From positions 1-14,413 of the forward strand of contig JALFHA010000196.1 in assembly GCA_022776785.1 (NCBI GenBank): a stretch of DNA of 14,413 bases, given 5' to 3'. A program made the translations under genes and the position numbers. The notes below the pieces were generated by a model. That model was given only the letters and a program-made list of their open reading frames with translations. It made no database searches and was not told where the DNA came from. Position 1 is the stretch's first letter. Each line of letters begins with the position of its first letter. Shown piece after piece: positions 7,655-14,147 of the stretch. Origin of the DNA: Clostridiales bacterium (lineage in GTDB: Bacteria > Bacillota > Clostridia > Christensenellales > Aristaeellaceae).

Positions 7655-8206
7655 ATGAAAACCCGCTCCCTTTCACAAAAGCTGACGCGCTGGCTGCTGC
7701 CCGCGCTGCTTGCGCTCGTCCTGCCCGCTCTGGCGCAGGGCGAGCCGCTTGAAATCGGTACGCTCCTCCCCACGGTGCTGCCCGCCCAGCAGGAGACGGG
7801 CGTAACGGCGCTCTATTTCGGCCCGACGCAGGGCTTCCTGCGCGAGGGCGAGGCGGCGCTTGACACCGGCGAGCCCTTCGTCTGCTTCGGTCAGGCCGAC
7901 TGCTGGGCGATGGTCGCCCCCGGCACGCCGGAGGACTTCGGTCCCGTGGGCTGGATCGAGTCTGCGGCGCTCGACACGCGGGACAGCGCGGCCGAGCTGA
8001 CCTTTGACGACGCGCTCGAGGTGATGATCGAGGATGAAGCGCCGCTGACCGCCGATCCCCTGCACGGGGATACGCCCGCACTGGCGACGCTTCCGCGCGG
8101 CACGCGCGTGCTGCTGCTGGCGCGCTATGGCGACTGGGGCTATGTGCAGACAGAGCTTGGCGGCGTGCCCGTGCGCGCGTTTGTGCCGATGGCGGCGATC
8201 CTGTAA
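7655..8206 (+). CDS. Small secreted protein with SH3-like repeats
   Basis: A 183-residue predicted exported protein of unknown function. The N-terminus is a clear signal peptide: basic MKTRSLSQKLTR, hydrophobic core 13-26, and cleavage after ALA (25-27). No lipobox cysteine is seen. The mature part looks like two bacterial SH3-like modules: about 45-100 (LYFGPTQGF to GWIESAAL) and 128-183 (DTPALATLPRGTRVLLLARYGDWGYVQTE-type segment, ending VRAFVPMAAIL). Such modules often bind cell-wall peptides or glycans. No catalytic domain is present. The start at 7655 follows AAAGGAGG by 8 bases; two upstream ATGs at 7625/7628 overlap the promoter. A terminator follows at 8233-8263, so it is probably expressed alone or with murC. 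The SH3 assignment is by pattern only. Confidence 0.65.
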   Translation: MKTRSLSQKLTRWLLPALLALVLPALAQGEPLEIGTLLPTVLPAQQETGVTALYFGPTQGFLREGEAALDTGEPFVCFGQADCWAMVAPGTPEDFGPVGWIESAALDTRDSAAELTFDDALEVMIEDEAPLTADPLHGDTPALATLPRGTRVLLLARYGDWGYVQTELGGVPVRAFVPMAAIL

Positions 8207-8232
8207 AGCCCATTCCGCAAGACATGAGGAAA

Positions 8233-8263
8233 CGGCGCTTCCCCCGCGGGAGGCGCTGTTTTT
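8233..8263 (+). terminator. Intrinsic terminator after the SH3-like gene
   Basis: An 11-pair stem (8233-8243 with 8248-8258, two G-U pairs, loop CCGC) runs straight into TTTTT (8259-8263). It lies 27 bases after the stop codon and before the next promoter. Confidence 0.85.
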
Positions 8264-8302
8264 GCTGACGCAGCTTCTTAACGGAATATTGATACCCGGC
8301 CA

Positions 8303-8311
8303 TGCTATAAT
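8303..8311 (+). promoter_or_regulatory. Extended -10 promoter for the kinase-regulator pair
   Basis: TGCTATAAT is a perfect extended -10 (TGn-TATAAT, hexamer 8306-8311), about 30 bases before the kinase start. No good -35 is found at 16-18 bases upstream; extended -10 promoters can work without one. Confidence 0.6.
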
Positions 8312-8339
8312 GTAGGTGCAACAGAGGAGGGGACACGCG

Positions 8340-9464
8340 ATGGAGGAAAAGAGGAGCGCGGCGCAGACGCAGGCGCTGCGCGCCAGAGTGCGGGAGCTGC
8401 TGCTGCCGCGCAGGCAGGGCGGACGGCAGATGCTGCGCGACGCAGGCATCACGCTGGCGCTGCTGCTGGCGGCGTCCTCGGTGTGCTTTGGCATCAACCG
8501 GCTCGGGGACAGCGACAACGCCGTGCCGCTGATCTTTGTGCTGGCTGTGCTGCTCATCGCGCGCTTCACGGATGGCTTCGCCTACAGCCTCGTGGCCTCG
8601 GTGATCTCGGTCATCGGCGTGAACTTCGCCTTCACCTATCCATATTTCGAGGTGGACTTCACGCTGACCGGCTATCCGCTCACGTTCCTGACGATGTTCG
8701 CCGTGTCGCTGGTGGTGGGCATGCTCACCGAGCAGGTCAAGCGGCAGGGGCGCATCGAGGCGGAGGCCGAAAAGCAGAAGATGAAGGCCAACCTGCTGCG
8801 CTCCGTCTCTCACGACCTGCGCACACCGCTGACCTCGATCATCGGCTCCTCGACGGCGGTGCTGGAAAACTACGACGTGTTTAGCGACGAGGCCAAGCGC
8901 GATCTCATCGGCCATGTGCGCGAGGAGGCGCAGGCGCTCGTGCGGCTGGTGGAGAATATCCTGTCCATCACGCGCATCAACGACGGCGCTGTGCGCATCA
9001 CCAAGAGCCCGGAGGCGGCGGAGGAAATCGCCGCCGAGGCTGTGAGCCGTTTCAAAAAGCGGTTTGACAGCATCCATGTGAGCGTACGCGTGCCGGACGA
9101 GCTGCTGATGGTGCCGATGGATGCGACGCTCATCGAGCAGGTGCTCATCAACCTGATGGAGAATGTCGTGCTGCACGCGCAGACGGCAACGGAGCTCGTG
9201 CTGGCCGTGAGCCGCGAGGGGGAGCTGGCCGAATTTTCCGTCACGGACAACGGAGAGGGCATCGACAGGGCTGTGCTGCCGCAGCTCTTTGACGAGCTCT
9301 TCCCCCATGCGCAGCAGCAGTGCGCCGACGGGCGAAGGAGCATGGGCATCGGGCTTTCCGTATGCATGAGCATCGTGCGGGCGCACGGCGGGGACATGAG
9401 CGCGCGCAACCTGCCGCAGGGCGGGGCGCGCGTGGCGTTTACATTGCCGATGAAGGAGGAATGA
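8340..9464 (+). CDS. kdpD: KdpD-like sensor histidine kinase, short form
   Basis: A 374-residue membrane histidine kinase of the KdpD type. After a charged N-terminus there is a DUF4118-like bundle of about four membrane segments (roughly 35-53, 62-76, 81-100, 112-128), a short helical linker, then the HisKA box SVSHDLRTPLTS with phospho-acceptor His158. The ATPase part has an N-box NLMENVVLHA (Asn271, Asn275), G1 DNGEGID (303-309) and G2 GIGLS (336-340). Full-length KdpD is about 900 residues: the N-terminal KdpD/Usp region and the GAF domain are absent here, but the frame is complete with a good ribosome site (AGGAGG 8325-8330, 9 bases before ATG), so this is a natural short form rather than a broken gene. 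It presumably phosphorylates the regulator encoded next. No kdpFABC pump is in the window, so its signal is unknown. Confidence 0.82.
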   Translation: MEEKRSAAQTQALRARVRELLLPRRQGGRQMLRDAGITLALLLAASSVCFGINRLGDSDNAVPLIFVLAVLLIARFTDGFAYSLVASVISVIGVNFAFTYPYFEVDFTLTGYPLTFLTMFAVSLVVGMLTEQVKRQGRIEAEAEKQKMKANLLRSVSHDLRTPLTSIIGSSTAVLENYDVFSDEAKRDLIGHVREEAQALVRLVENILSITRINDGAVRITKSPEAAEEIAAEAVSRFKKRFDSIHVSVRVPDELLMVPMDATLIEQVLINLMENVVLHAQTATELVLAVSREGELAEFSVTDNGEGIDRAVLPQLFDELFPHAQQQCADGRRSMGIGLSVCMSIVRAHGGDMSARNLPQGGARVAFTLPMKEE

Positions 9465-9466
9465 GC

Positions 9467-10174
9467 GTGGCTGTCAGAGGAAAGGTGCTCGTCATCGAGG
9501 ATGACCGGGCGATTTGCAGCTTTATCCGGCGCGTGCTGGAGGCCAACGGCTATGAGGCCGTGATCGTGCACACAGGGCGGGAGGCCATCAGCCTGCTCGC
9601 CTCGCACTGCCCGGACGTGGTGCTGCTGGATCTCGGCCTGCCGGATATGGACGGTCTCGAGGTGCTGGAGAGCCTTCGGCGCTGGTCGCTGATGCCGGTG
9701 GTCGTCGTCTCGGCCCGCACGGACGAGCGCGAGAAGGTGCGCGCGCTGGACGCGGGCGCGGACGACTACATCACCAAGCCGTTCGGCACCTCCGAGCTGC
9801 TGGCGCGCATCCGTACGGCCATCCGCCATACGCGCACGACAAGCGGCAACGCGGCCATCGCCAAGGAGAATCGCTTTACCGCCAAGGGGCTGGTGATTGA
9901 CTACGACAAGTACCGCGTCTACATCGACGGGCGCGACGCCAACCTGACGCAGAACGAATTCAAGCTCGTCGCGCTGCTGGGGCGCTATGCCGGGCGAGTG
10001 CTGACCTACGACTACCTGATTCGCGAGATCTGGGGCCCCAACAAGGCGTATGACAACCAGATTCTGCGGGTAAACATGGCGAACATCCGCCGCAAAATCG
10101 AGAAAAATCCGGCAGAGCCGCAGTACATCTTCACAGAGGTGGGCGTCGGCTACCGGATGATCGAGGGAGATTGA
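9467..10174 (+). CDS. kdpE: KdpE-like response regulator (OmpR/PhoB family)
   Basis: A 235-residue response regulator. The receiver domain (about 5-120) has the acidic pair Asp12-Asp13, phospho-acceptor Asp55 in LLDLGLPDMDG, and a conserved Lys in ITKPFG. RRWSLMPVVVVSAR closely follows KdpE. The C-terminal winged helix (about 140-233) ends with the typical NIRRKIEKNP and GVGYRM motifs. Two in-frame starts compete: ATG at 9461 overlaps the kinase stop (ATGA) but has only one base after AAGGAGG (9453-9459), while GTG at 9467 has the ideal 7 bases. The GTG is chosen. Either way the kinase and regulator are translationally coupled. Its targets are not visible; the next gene has its own promoters. 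Confidence 0.88.
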   Translation: MAVRGKVLVIEDDRAICSFIRRVLEANGYEAVIVHTGREAISLLASHCPDVVLLDLGLPDMDGLEVLESLRRWSLMPVVVVSARTDEREKVRALDAGADDYITKPFGTSELLARIRTAIRHTRTTSGNAAIAKENRFTAKGLVIDYDKYRVYIDGRDANLTQNEFKLVALLGRYAGRVLTYDYLIREIWGPNKAYDNQILRVNMANIRRKIEKNPAEPQYIFTEVGVGYRMIEGD

Positions 10175-10200
10175 CAAATTATTTATAAGAGTGGGATAAT
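10171..10200 (+). promoter_or_regulatory. Distal promoter candidate for the alcohol dehydrogenase
   Basis: A perfect TTGACA (10171-10176) that contains the kdpE stop codon is followed after 18 bases by GATAAT (10195-10200, 5 of 6). The next stretch is AT-rich with several T-runs and a weak GGG/CCC hairpin before T6 at 10208, so transcripts from here may end early. Confidence 0.45.
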
Positions 10201-10258
10201 ACCGCCCTTTTTTCGCGCTTTTTCAAATAAAAAACACATTTTTTTCACAAAAAGCCCC

Positions 10259-10287
10259 TTTACATCGTCGGTTGTCTGATGTATAAT
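10259..10287 (+). promoter_or_regulatory. Main promoter for the alcohol dehydrogenase
   Basis: TTTACA (10259-10264) and perfect TATAAT (10282-10287) are spaced by 17 bases. The predicted start is near 10294, about 76 bases before the coding start. It is the best promoter in the window. Confidence 0.75.
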
Positions 10288-10295
10288 GGCCGAGG

Positions 10296-10319
10296 CGATT
10301 GACAAAGCTGTGTCAATCG
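10296..10319. promoter_or_regulatory. Inverted repeat at the adh transcription start
   Basis: CGATTGACA (10296-10304) and TGTCAATCG (10311-10319) form a perfect 9-base inverted repeat around AAGCTG. It begins a couple of bases after the predicted transcription start, the usual place for a repressor operator; it could also form a 5' stem-loop in the message. It does not match the Rex consensus TTGTTAA-N4-TTAACAA closely, so the regulator is unknown. Confidence 0.55.
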
Positions 10320-10369
10320 TGTCGAACAAAAACAGCTTTTCCCACCGACCTGTCAGGAGGACATGCAAT

Positions 10370-11587
10370 ATGGCTCGTTTTACGCTTCCCCGCGACCTGT
10401 ATCATGGCAAGGGCTCTCTGGAGGCGCTCAAGTCCTTTAAGGGCGAGCGCGCGATGATCTGTGTCGGCGGCGGCTCGATGAAGCGCTTCGGCTTCCTCGA
10501 CCGCGCTATCGCCTACCTCAAGGAGGCGGGCATGGAGGTCGAGCTCTTTGAGGGCATCGAGCCCGATCCGTCCGTGGAGACCGTCATGAAGGGCGCGGAT
10601 GCGATGCTCAAATTTAAGCCCGACTGGATCATCGCCATGGGCGGCGGCTCCCCCATCGACGCGGCCAAGGCCATGTGGATCAAGTACGAGTACCCGGAGT
10701 GCACCTTCGAGGACATGTGCAAGGTGTTCGGCATCCCTGAGCTGCGCCATAAGGCGAAGTTCTGCGCGATTTCCTCCACCTCCGGCACGGCGACCGAGGT
10801 GACGGCCTTCTCCATCATCACGGATTACTCCAAGGGCATCAAGTACCCGATTGCCGACTTCGAGATCACGCCGGACGTCGCCATTGTCGATCCCGACCTC
10901 GCCGAGACCATGCCCAAGAAGCTGGTCGCCCACACCGGCATGGACGCGATGACCCACGCCGTCGAGGCGTATGTCTCCACCGCAAACTGCGACTACACCG
11001 ATCCGCTGGCGATCCACGCCATCGAGATGATTATGCAGGATCTCGTGCCCTCCTACAACGGCGACATGGCCGCCCGCGACAGGATGCACAACGCGCAGTG
11101 CCTGGCCGGCATGGCCTTCTCCAACGCGCTGCTGGGCATCGTGCACTCCATGGCGCACAAGACCGGCGCGGCGTTTGCCGACTACGGCGCGCACATCATC
11201 CACGGCGCGGCCAACGCGATGTATCTGCCCAAGGTCATCGCTTACAACGCCAAGGACGAGACCGCGAAGAAGCGCTACGGCGTCATCGCGGACTACATGC
11301 ACCTGGGCGGCAAGGATGACGACGAGAAGGTCGCCCTGCTCATCGCCTACCTGCGCAAGATGAACGACGACCTCAACATCCCGCACTGCATCAAGAACTA
11401 CGGCGCGGACAGCTATCCCTGCGAGCAGGGCTTTGTGCCGGAGAAGGTGTTCCTCGAGCGCCTGCCGGAGATCGCAAAGAACGCCATCGGCGACGCCTGC
11501 ACGGGCTCCAATCCGCGCCAGCCCAGTCAGGAGGAGATGGAGAAGCTGCTGCTGGCCTGCTACTACGACCGCGACATCGACTTCTGA
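10370..11587 (+). CDS. Iron-containing alcohol dehydrogenase
   Basis: A 405-residue group III (Fe-dependent) alcohol dehydrogenase that interconverts alcohols and aldehydes with NAD(P)H in the cytoplasm. The N-terminal nucleotide domain carries GGGSPIDAAK (91-100). The metal site is in the helical C-terminal domain: Asp192 and His196 in GMDAMTHAVEAY, His259 in HSMAH, and His278 in HGAANAMYLP. The spacing between the last two is 19 residues, against 14 in FucO or AdhE, because of a short insert AFADYGAHII. I take this as a subfamily trait. Similar proteins are called butanol or 1,3-propanediol dehydrogenases, and substrate cannot be told from sequence. The start at 10370 follows AGGAGG by 9 bases. 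It has its own promoter and a terminator, so it is monocistronic. nfnAB next door suggests a shared role in redox balance during fermentation. Confidence 0.88.
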   Translation: MARFTLPRDLYHGKGSLEALKSFKGERAMICVGGGSMKRFGFLDRAIAYLKEAGMEVELFEGIEPDPSVETVMKGADAMLKFKPDWIIAMGGGSPIDAAKAMWIKYEYPECTFEDMCKVFGIPELRHKAKFCAISSTSGTATEVTAFSIITDYSKGIKYPIADFEITPDVAIVDPDLAETMPKKLVAHTGMDAMTHAVEAYVSTANCDYTDPLAIHAIEMIMQDLVPSYNGDMAARDRMHNAQCLAGMAFSNALLGIVHSMAHKTGAAFADYGAHIIHGAANAMYLPKVIAYNAKDETAKKRYGVIADYMHLGGKDDDEKVALLIAYLRKMNDDLNIPHCIKNYGADSYPCEQGFVPEKVFLERLPEIAKNAIGDACTGSNPRQPSQEEMEKLLLACYYDRDIDF

Positions 11588-11600
11588 TCCCCAGTCTGAT

Positions 11601-11665
11601 CGCTCCTGCGCCTGTGCGCCGGGAGCGCCGGAGCCTTCGGAGCGCCGCAGCGCGGCGCTCCTTTT
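11601..11665 (+). terminator. Double-hairpin terminator after adh
   Basis: The decisive part is a perfect 10-pair stem GGAGCGCCGC/GCGGCGCTCC (11639-11648 with 11652-11661, loop AGC) followed by TTTT. Just before it another hairpin pairs CGCTCC (11601-11606) with GGAGCG (11622-11627). The nine-base word GGAGCGCCG occurs in both (11622 and 11639), so the two structures could also exchange arms. Confidence 0.85.
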
Positions 11666-11832
11666 CCATGTTCAGGCGGCGGACGTGAAAAAAGTAGCCA
11701 TATCCGGCAGAAAAATCGGAAAACGCGGCAGGTTAATGGCGCTTTATGTCGAAATAATATCAGGAATGTTTGTCAGGCCCCGTCTTTTTACGGCGGGAGC
11801 GGACATCAATGCTTTGCGCAGGAGGAGAGTCC
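11666..11832 (+). promoter_or_regulatory. Upstream region of nfnAB with weak promoter candidate
   Basis: This 167-base stretch must hold the nfnAB promoter because a terminator precedes it. It is AT-richer than its surroundings. The only candidate I see is TTAATG (11733-11738), 16 bases, TAATAT (11755-11760), which is poor at -35. A 34-codon frame (11736-11840) overlaps the nfnA start but has no convincing ribosome site and is not called. Confidence 0.35.
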
Positions 11833-12675
11833 ATGTATAAAATCGTCAGCAAGGAACGGCTGAATCCGACGGTCTCCAAGATGGTGATCGAGGCGCCGTT
11901 CGTCGCCCGCAAGGCCGAGCCCGGCCAGTTCATCATCTTCCGCACGCACGAGGACAGCGAGCGTGTGCCGCTGACCATCGCCGATACGGATAAAGAGGCC
12001 GGCACCGTCACCATCATCTACCAGATCGTCGGCGGCGCCACGATGGAGCTCGACGAGATGGAGGCCGGTCAGTCCATCTGCGACTTCGTCGGCCCGCTGG
12101 GCGTGGCGACGCATACCGAGGGCCTCAAGAAGGTCGCCGTCGTCGGCGGCGGCGTGGGCTGCGCCATCGCGCTACCCGTCACCAAGAAGCTGCACCGCCT
12201 GGGCGCCGAGGTGCACGCCATTGTCGGCTTCCGCAACAAGGATCTGGTCATCCTCGAGGATGAATTCAAGTCCAATTCCAGCAAGATGGTCATGATGACC
12301 GATGACGGCAGCTATGGCGAGAAGGGCCTTGTTACCGCCGCGCTCGAGCGCCTCATTCAGGAGGGCAACCAGTATGACGAGGTCATCGCCATCGGCCCGC
12401 TCGTCATGATGAAATTCGTCTGCGCCGTCACCAAGAAGTACGGCATCAAGACCGTCGTCTCCATGAACCCGATCATGATCGACGGCACGGGCATGTGCGG
12501 CTGCTGCCGCCTGACCGTAGGCGGCGAAACCAAGTTCGCCTGCGTCGATGGCCCGGACTTCGACGGCCACCTCGTCGATTTCGACGAGGCCATGAAGCGC
12601 AGCTCCATGTACCGCGATTTTGAGCAGCACACGCGAGATGAGCATTGCAACCTGATGAAGAAGGAGGTCCAATAA
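11833..12675 (+). CDS. nfnA: NfnA-type FAD/NAD(H) subunit with [2Fe-2S]
   Basis: A 280-residue protein of the sulfide/dihydroorotate dehydrogenase-like family, matching the small subunit of NADH-dependent ferredoxin:NADP oxidoreductase (NfnA, also NfnS or SudB). Its ferredoxin-reductase fold has the FAD motif RVPLTIAD (44-51) and the dinucleotide site VAVVGGGVGCAIA (101-113). The C-terminal loop gives the unusual [2Fe-2S] ligands known in NfnA, one Asp and three Cys: Asp217 in IDGTGMCG, Cys222, Cys225 and Cys237. In the known complex this subunit oxidises NADH and splits the electrons. Start at 11833 follows AGGAGG by 7 bases. The gene ends one base before nfnB starts. PyrK of dihydroorotate dehydrogenase is related, but it pairs with PyrD, and the GltD-like partner here argues for Nfn. 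Confidence 0.9.
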   Translation: MYKIVSKERLNPTVSKMVIEAPFVARKAEPGQFIIFRTHEDSERVPLTIADTDKEAGTVTIIYQIVGGATMELDEMEAGQSICDFVGPLGVATHTEGLKKVAVVGGGVGCAIALPVTKKLHRLGAEVHAIVGFRNKDLVILEDEFKSNSSKMVMMTDDGSYGEKGLVTAALERLIQEGNQYDEVIAIGPLVMMKFVCAVTKKYGIKTVVSMNPIMIDGTGMCGCCRLTVGGETKFACVDGPDFDGHLVDFDEAMKRSSMYRDFEQHTRDEHCNLMKKEVQ

Positions 12676-12676
12676 C

Positions 12677-14080
12677 ATGGCCGTCACCCGCAATATGGAT
12701 CCGAAAAAGTGCCCGATGCCCTCGCAGGACCCGAACGTCCGCAACAAGAACTTTGACGAGGTCGCCCTCGGCTACACCTACGAGATGGCGGTCAACGAGG
12801 CCAAGCGCTGCCTGAACTGCCCCAAGAAGCCCTGCCAGAGCGCCTGCCCCGTGCAGATTGACATCCCGGCGTTCATCGCCTGCGTCGCCAACGAGGACAT
12901 GGAGGGCGCCTACAAGGTGCTGTCCGCCTCCTCCGCGCTGCCGGCCGTCTGCGGTCGTGTCTGCCCGCAGGAGACCCAGTGCGAGGGCAAGTGCGTGCGC
13001 GGCATCAAGGGCGAGCCGGTGGGCATCGGCCGCCTGGAGCGCTTCGTCGCCGACTGGCACCGCGAGCACAACGCCGAAACCCCGGTCGCTCCGGCTCCCA
13101 ACGGCCACAAGGTCGCCATCATCGGCGCGGGCCCGTCCGGCCTGACCGCCGCCGGCGATCTGGCGAAGCTGGGCTACAAGGTCACCATCTTTGAGGCGCT
13201 GCACCTCGCGGGCGGCGTGCTCGTCTACGGCATCCCGGAGTTCCGTCTCCCGAAGGCCATCGTGCAGAAGGAGATCGACGGCCTCAAGGCGATGGGCGTG
13301 GACATCGAGTGCAACATGGTCATCGGCAAGGTGCTCACCATCGACGAGCTCTTTGAGATGGGCTATGAGGCCGTCTACATCGCCTCCGGCGCGGGCCTGC
13401 CGCGCTTCATGGGCATCCCGGGTGAGAGCCTCAAGGGCGTGTACTCCGCCAACGAGTACCTCACCCGCATCAACCTCATGAAGGCTTACAAGGGCGACAG
13501 CAAGACGCCCATCCAGCACAGCCGCAAGGTCGCCGTCGTCGGCGGCGGCAACGTGGCGATGGACGCCGCCCGCTCGGCCAAGCGTCTGGGCGCGGAGGAG
13601 GTCTACATCGTCTACCGCCGCGGCATGGAGGAGCTCCCCGCCCGTAAGGAGGAGGTCGAGCACGCCAAGGAGGAGGGCATCATCTTCAAGACCCTCACCA
13701 ACCCGGTCGAGGTGCTCGGCGACGAGAACGGCATGGTCTGCGGCATGAAGTGCGTGGAGATGGAGCTCGGCGAGCCGGACGCCTCCGGACGCCGCCGTCC
13801 TGTTGTCAAGGAGGGCAGCGAGTTCGTGCTGGATGTGGACACCATGATTATGTCCATCGGCACCAGCCCCAACCCGCTCATCCGCTCCACCACCCCGGGC
13901 CTTGAGACGAACAAGCACGGCTGCATCGTCACCAACGGCGACGACGGCCTCACCAGCCGTGAGGGCGTCTACGCCGGCGGCGACGCGGTCACCGGCGCGG
14001 CGACCGTCATCCTCGCGATGGGCGCAGGCAAGAACGCCGCCAAGGCCATCGACAAGTACATCCAGGGCAAGAACGCCTGA
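12677..14080 (+). CDS. nfnB: NfnB-type NADPH/FAD subunit (GltD-like)
   Basis: A 467-residue GltD-like flavoprotein. The N-terminal alpha-helical iron-sulfur domain has Cys45, Cys48, Cys53, Cys57 and a second group Cys92, Cys96, Cys102, Cys106, as needed for two [4Fe-4S] clusters. The FAD site is IIGAGPSGLTAAG (148-160) and the NADPH site VAVVGGGNVAMDAA lies near 285-300. GVYAGGDAVTGAATV near the end is the second FAD contact typical of the family. With NfnA it would form the bifurcating transhydrogenase that couples NADH and reduced ferredoxin to NADPH. Automatic tools often call it glutamate synthase small subunit, but no gltB large subunit is here and the NfnA partner is adjacent. AAGGAGGT lies 8 bases upstream and the genes are one base apart, so they are co-translated. 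Many Clostridium species carry the two as one fused gene; here they are separate. Confidence 0.9.
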   Translation: MAVTRNMDPKKCPMPSQDPNVRNKNFDEVALGYTYEMAVNEAKRCLNCPKKPCQSACPVQIDIPAFIACVANEDMEGAYKVLSASSALPAVCGRVCPQETQCEGKCVRGIKGEPVGIGRLERFVADWHREHNAETPVAPAPNGHKVAIIGAGPSGLTAAGDLAKLGYKVTIFEALHLAGGVLVYGIPEFRLPKAIVQKEIDGLKAMGVDIECNMVIGKVLTIDELFEMGYEAVYIASGAGLPRFMGIPGESLKGVYSANEYLTRINLMKAYKGDSKTPIQHSRKVAVVGGGNVAMDAARSAKRLGAEEVYIVYRRGMEELPARKEEVEHAKEEGIIFKTLTNPVEVLGDENGMVCGMKCVEMELGEPDASGRRRPVVKEGSEFVLDVDTMIMSIGTSPNPLIRSTTPGLETNKHGCIVTNGDDGLTSREGVYAGGDAVTGAATVILAMGAGKNAAKAIDKYIQGKNA

Positions 14081-14096
14081 GTCAAAAGGGCATAAT

Positions 14097-14147
14097 AAAG
14101 GAAGGGCCGCTTTCCTCCGGGATGGAGGGGAGCGGCCCTTCCTTTTT
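14097..14147 (+). terminator. Intrinsic terminator after nfnB
   Basis: A perfect 15-pair stem (14097-14111 with 14131-14145, arms containing GAAGGGCCGCT) ends in TTTTT (14143-14147, partly within the stem). The 19-base loop itself can pair CCTCC with GGAGG (14114-14118, 14124-14128). It lies 16 bases after the stop codon and marks the edge of the terminal repeat. Confidence 0.9.

Noticed and set aside
10240..10256. TTTCACAA half of a Rex operator (redox repressor) upstream of adh
   Set aside because: Only one half-site is present; the other half does not match, and it lies in an A/T homopolymer stretch where such matches are common.
11736..11840. A 34-codon frame overlapping the nfnA start, possible leader peptide
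   Set aside because: Only a weak CAGG before its ATG, no codon bias or conserved features, and its frame is just the tail of a longer shadow frame.
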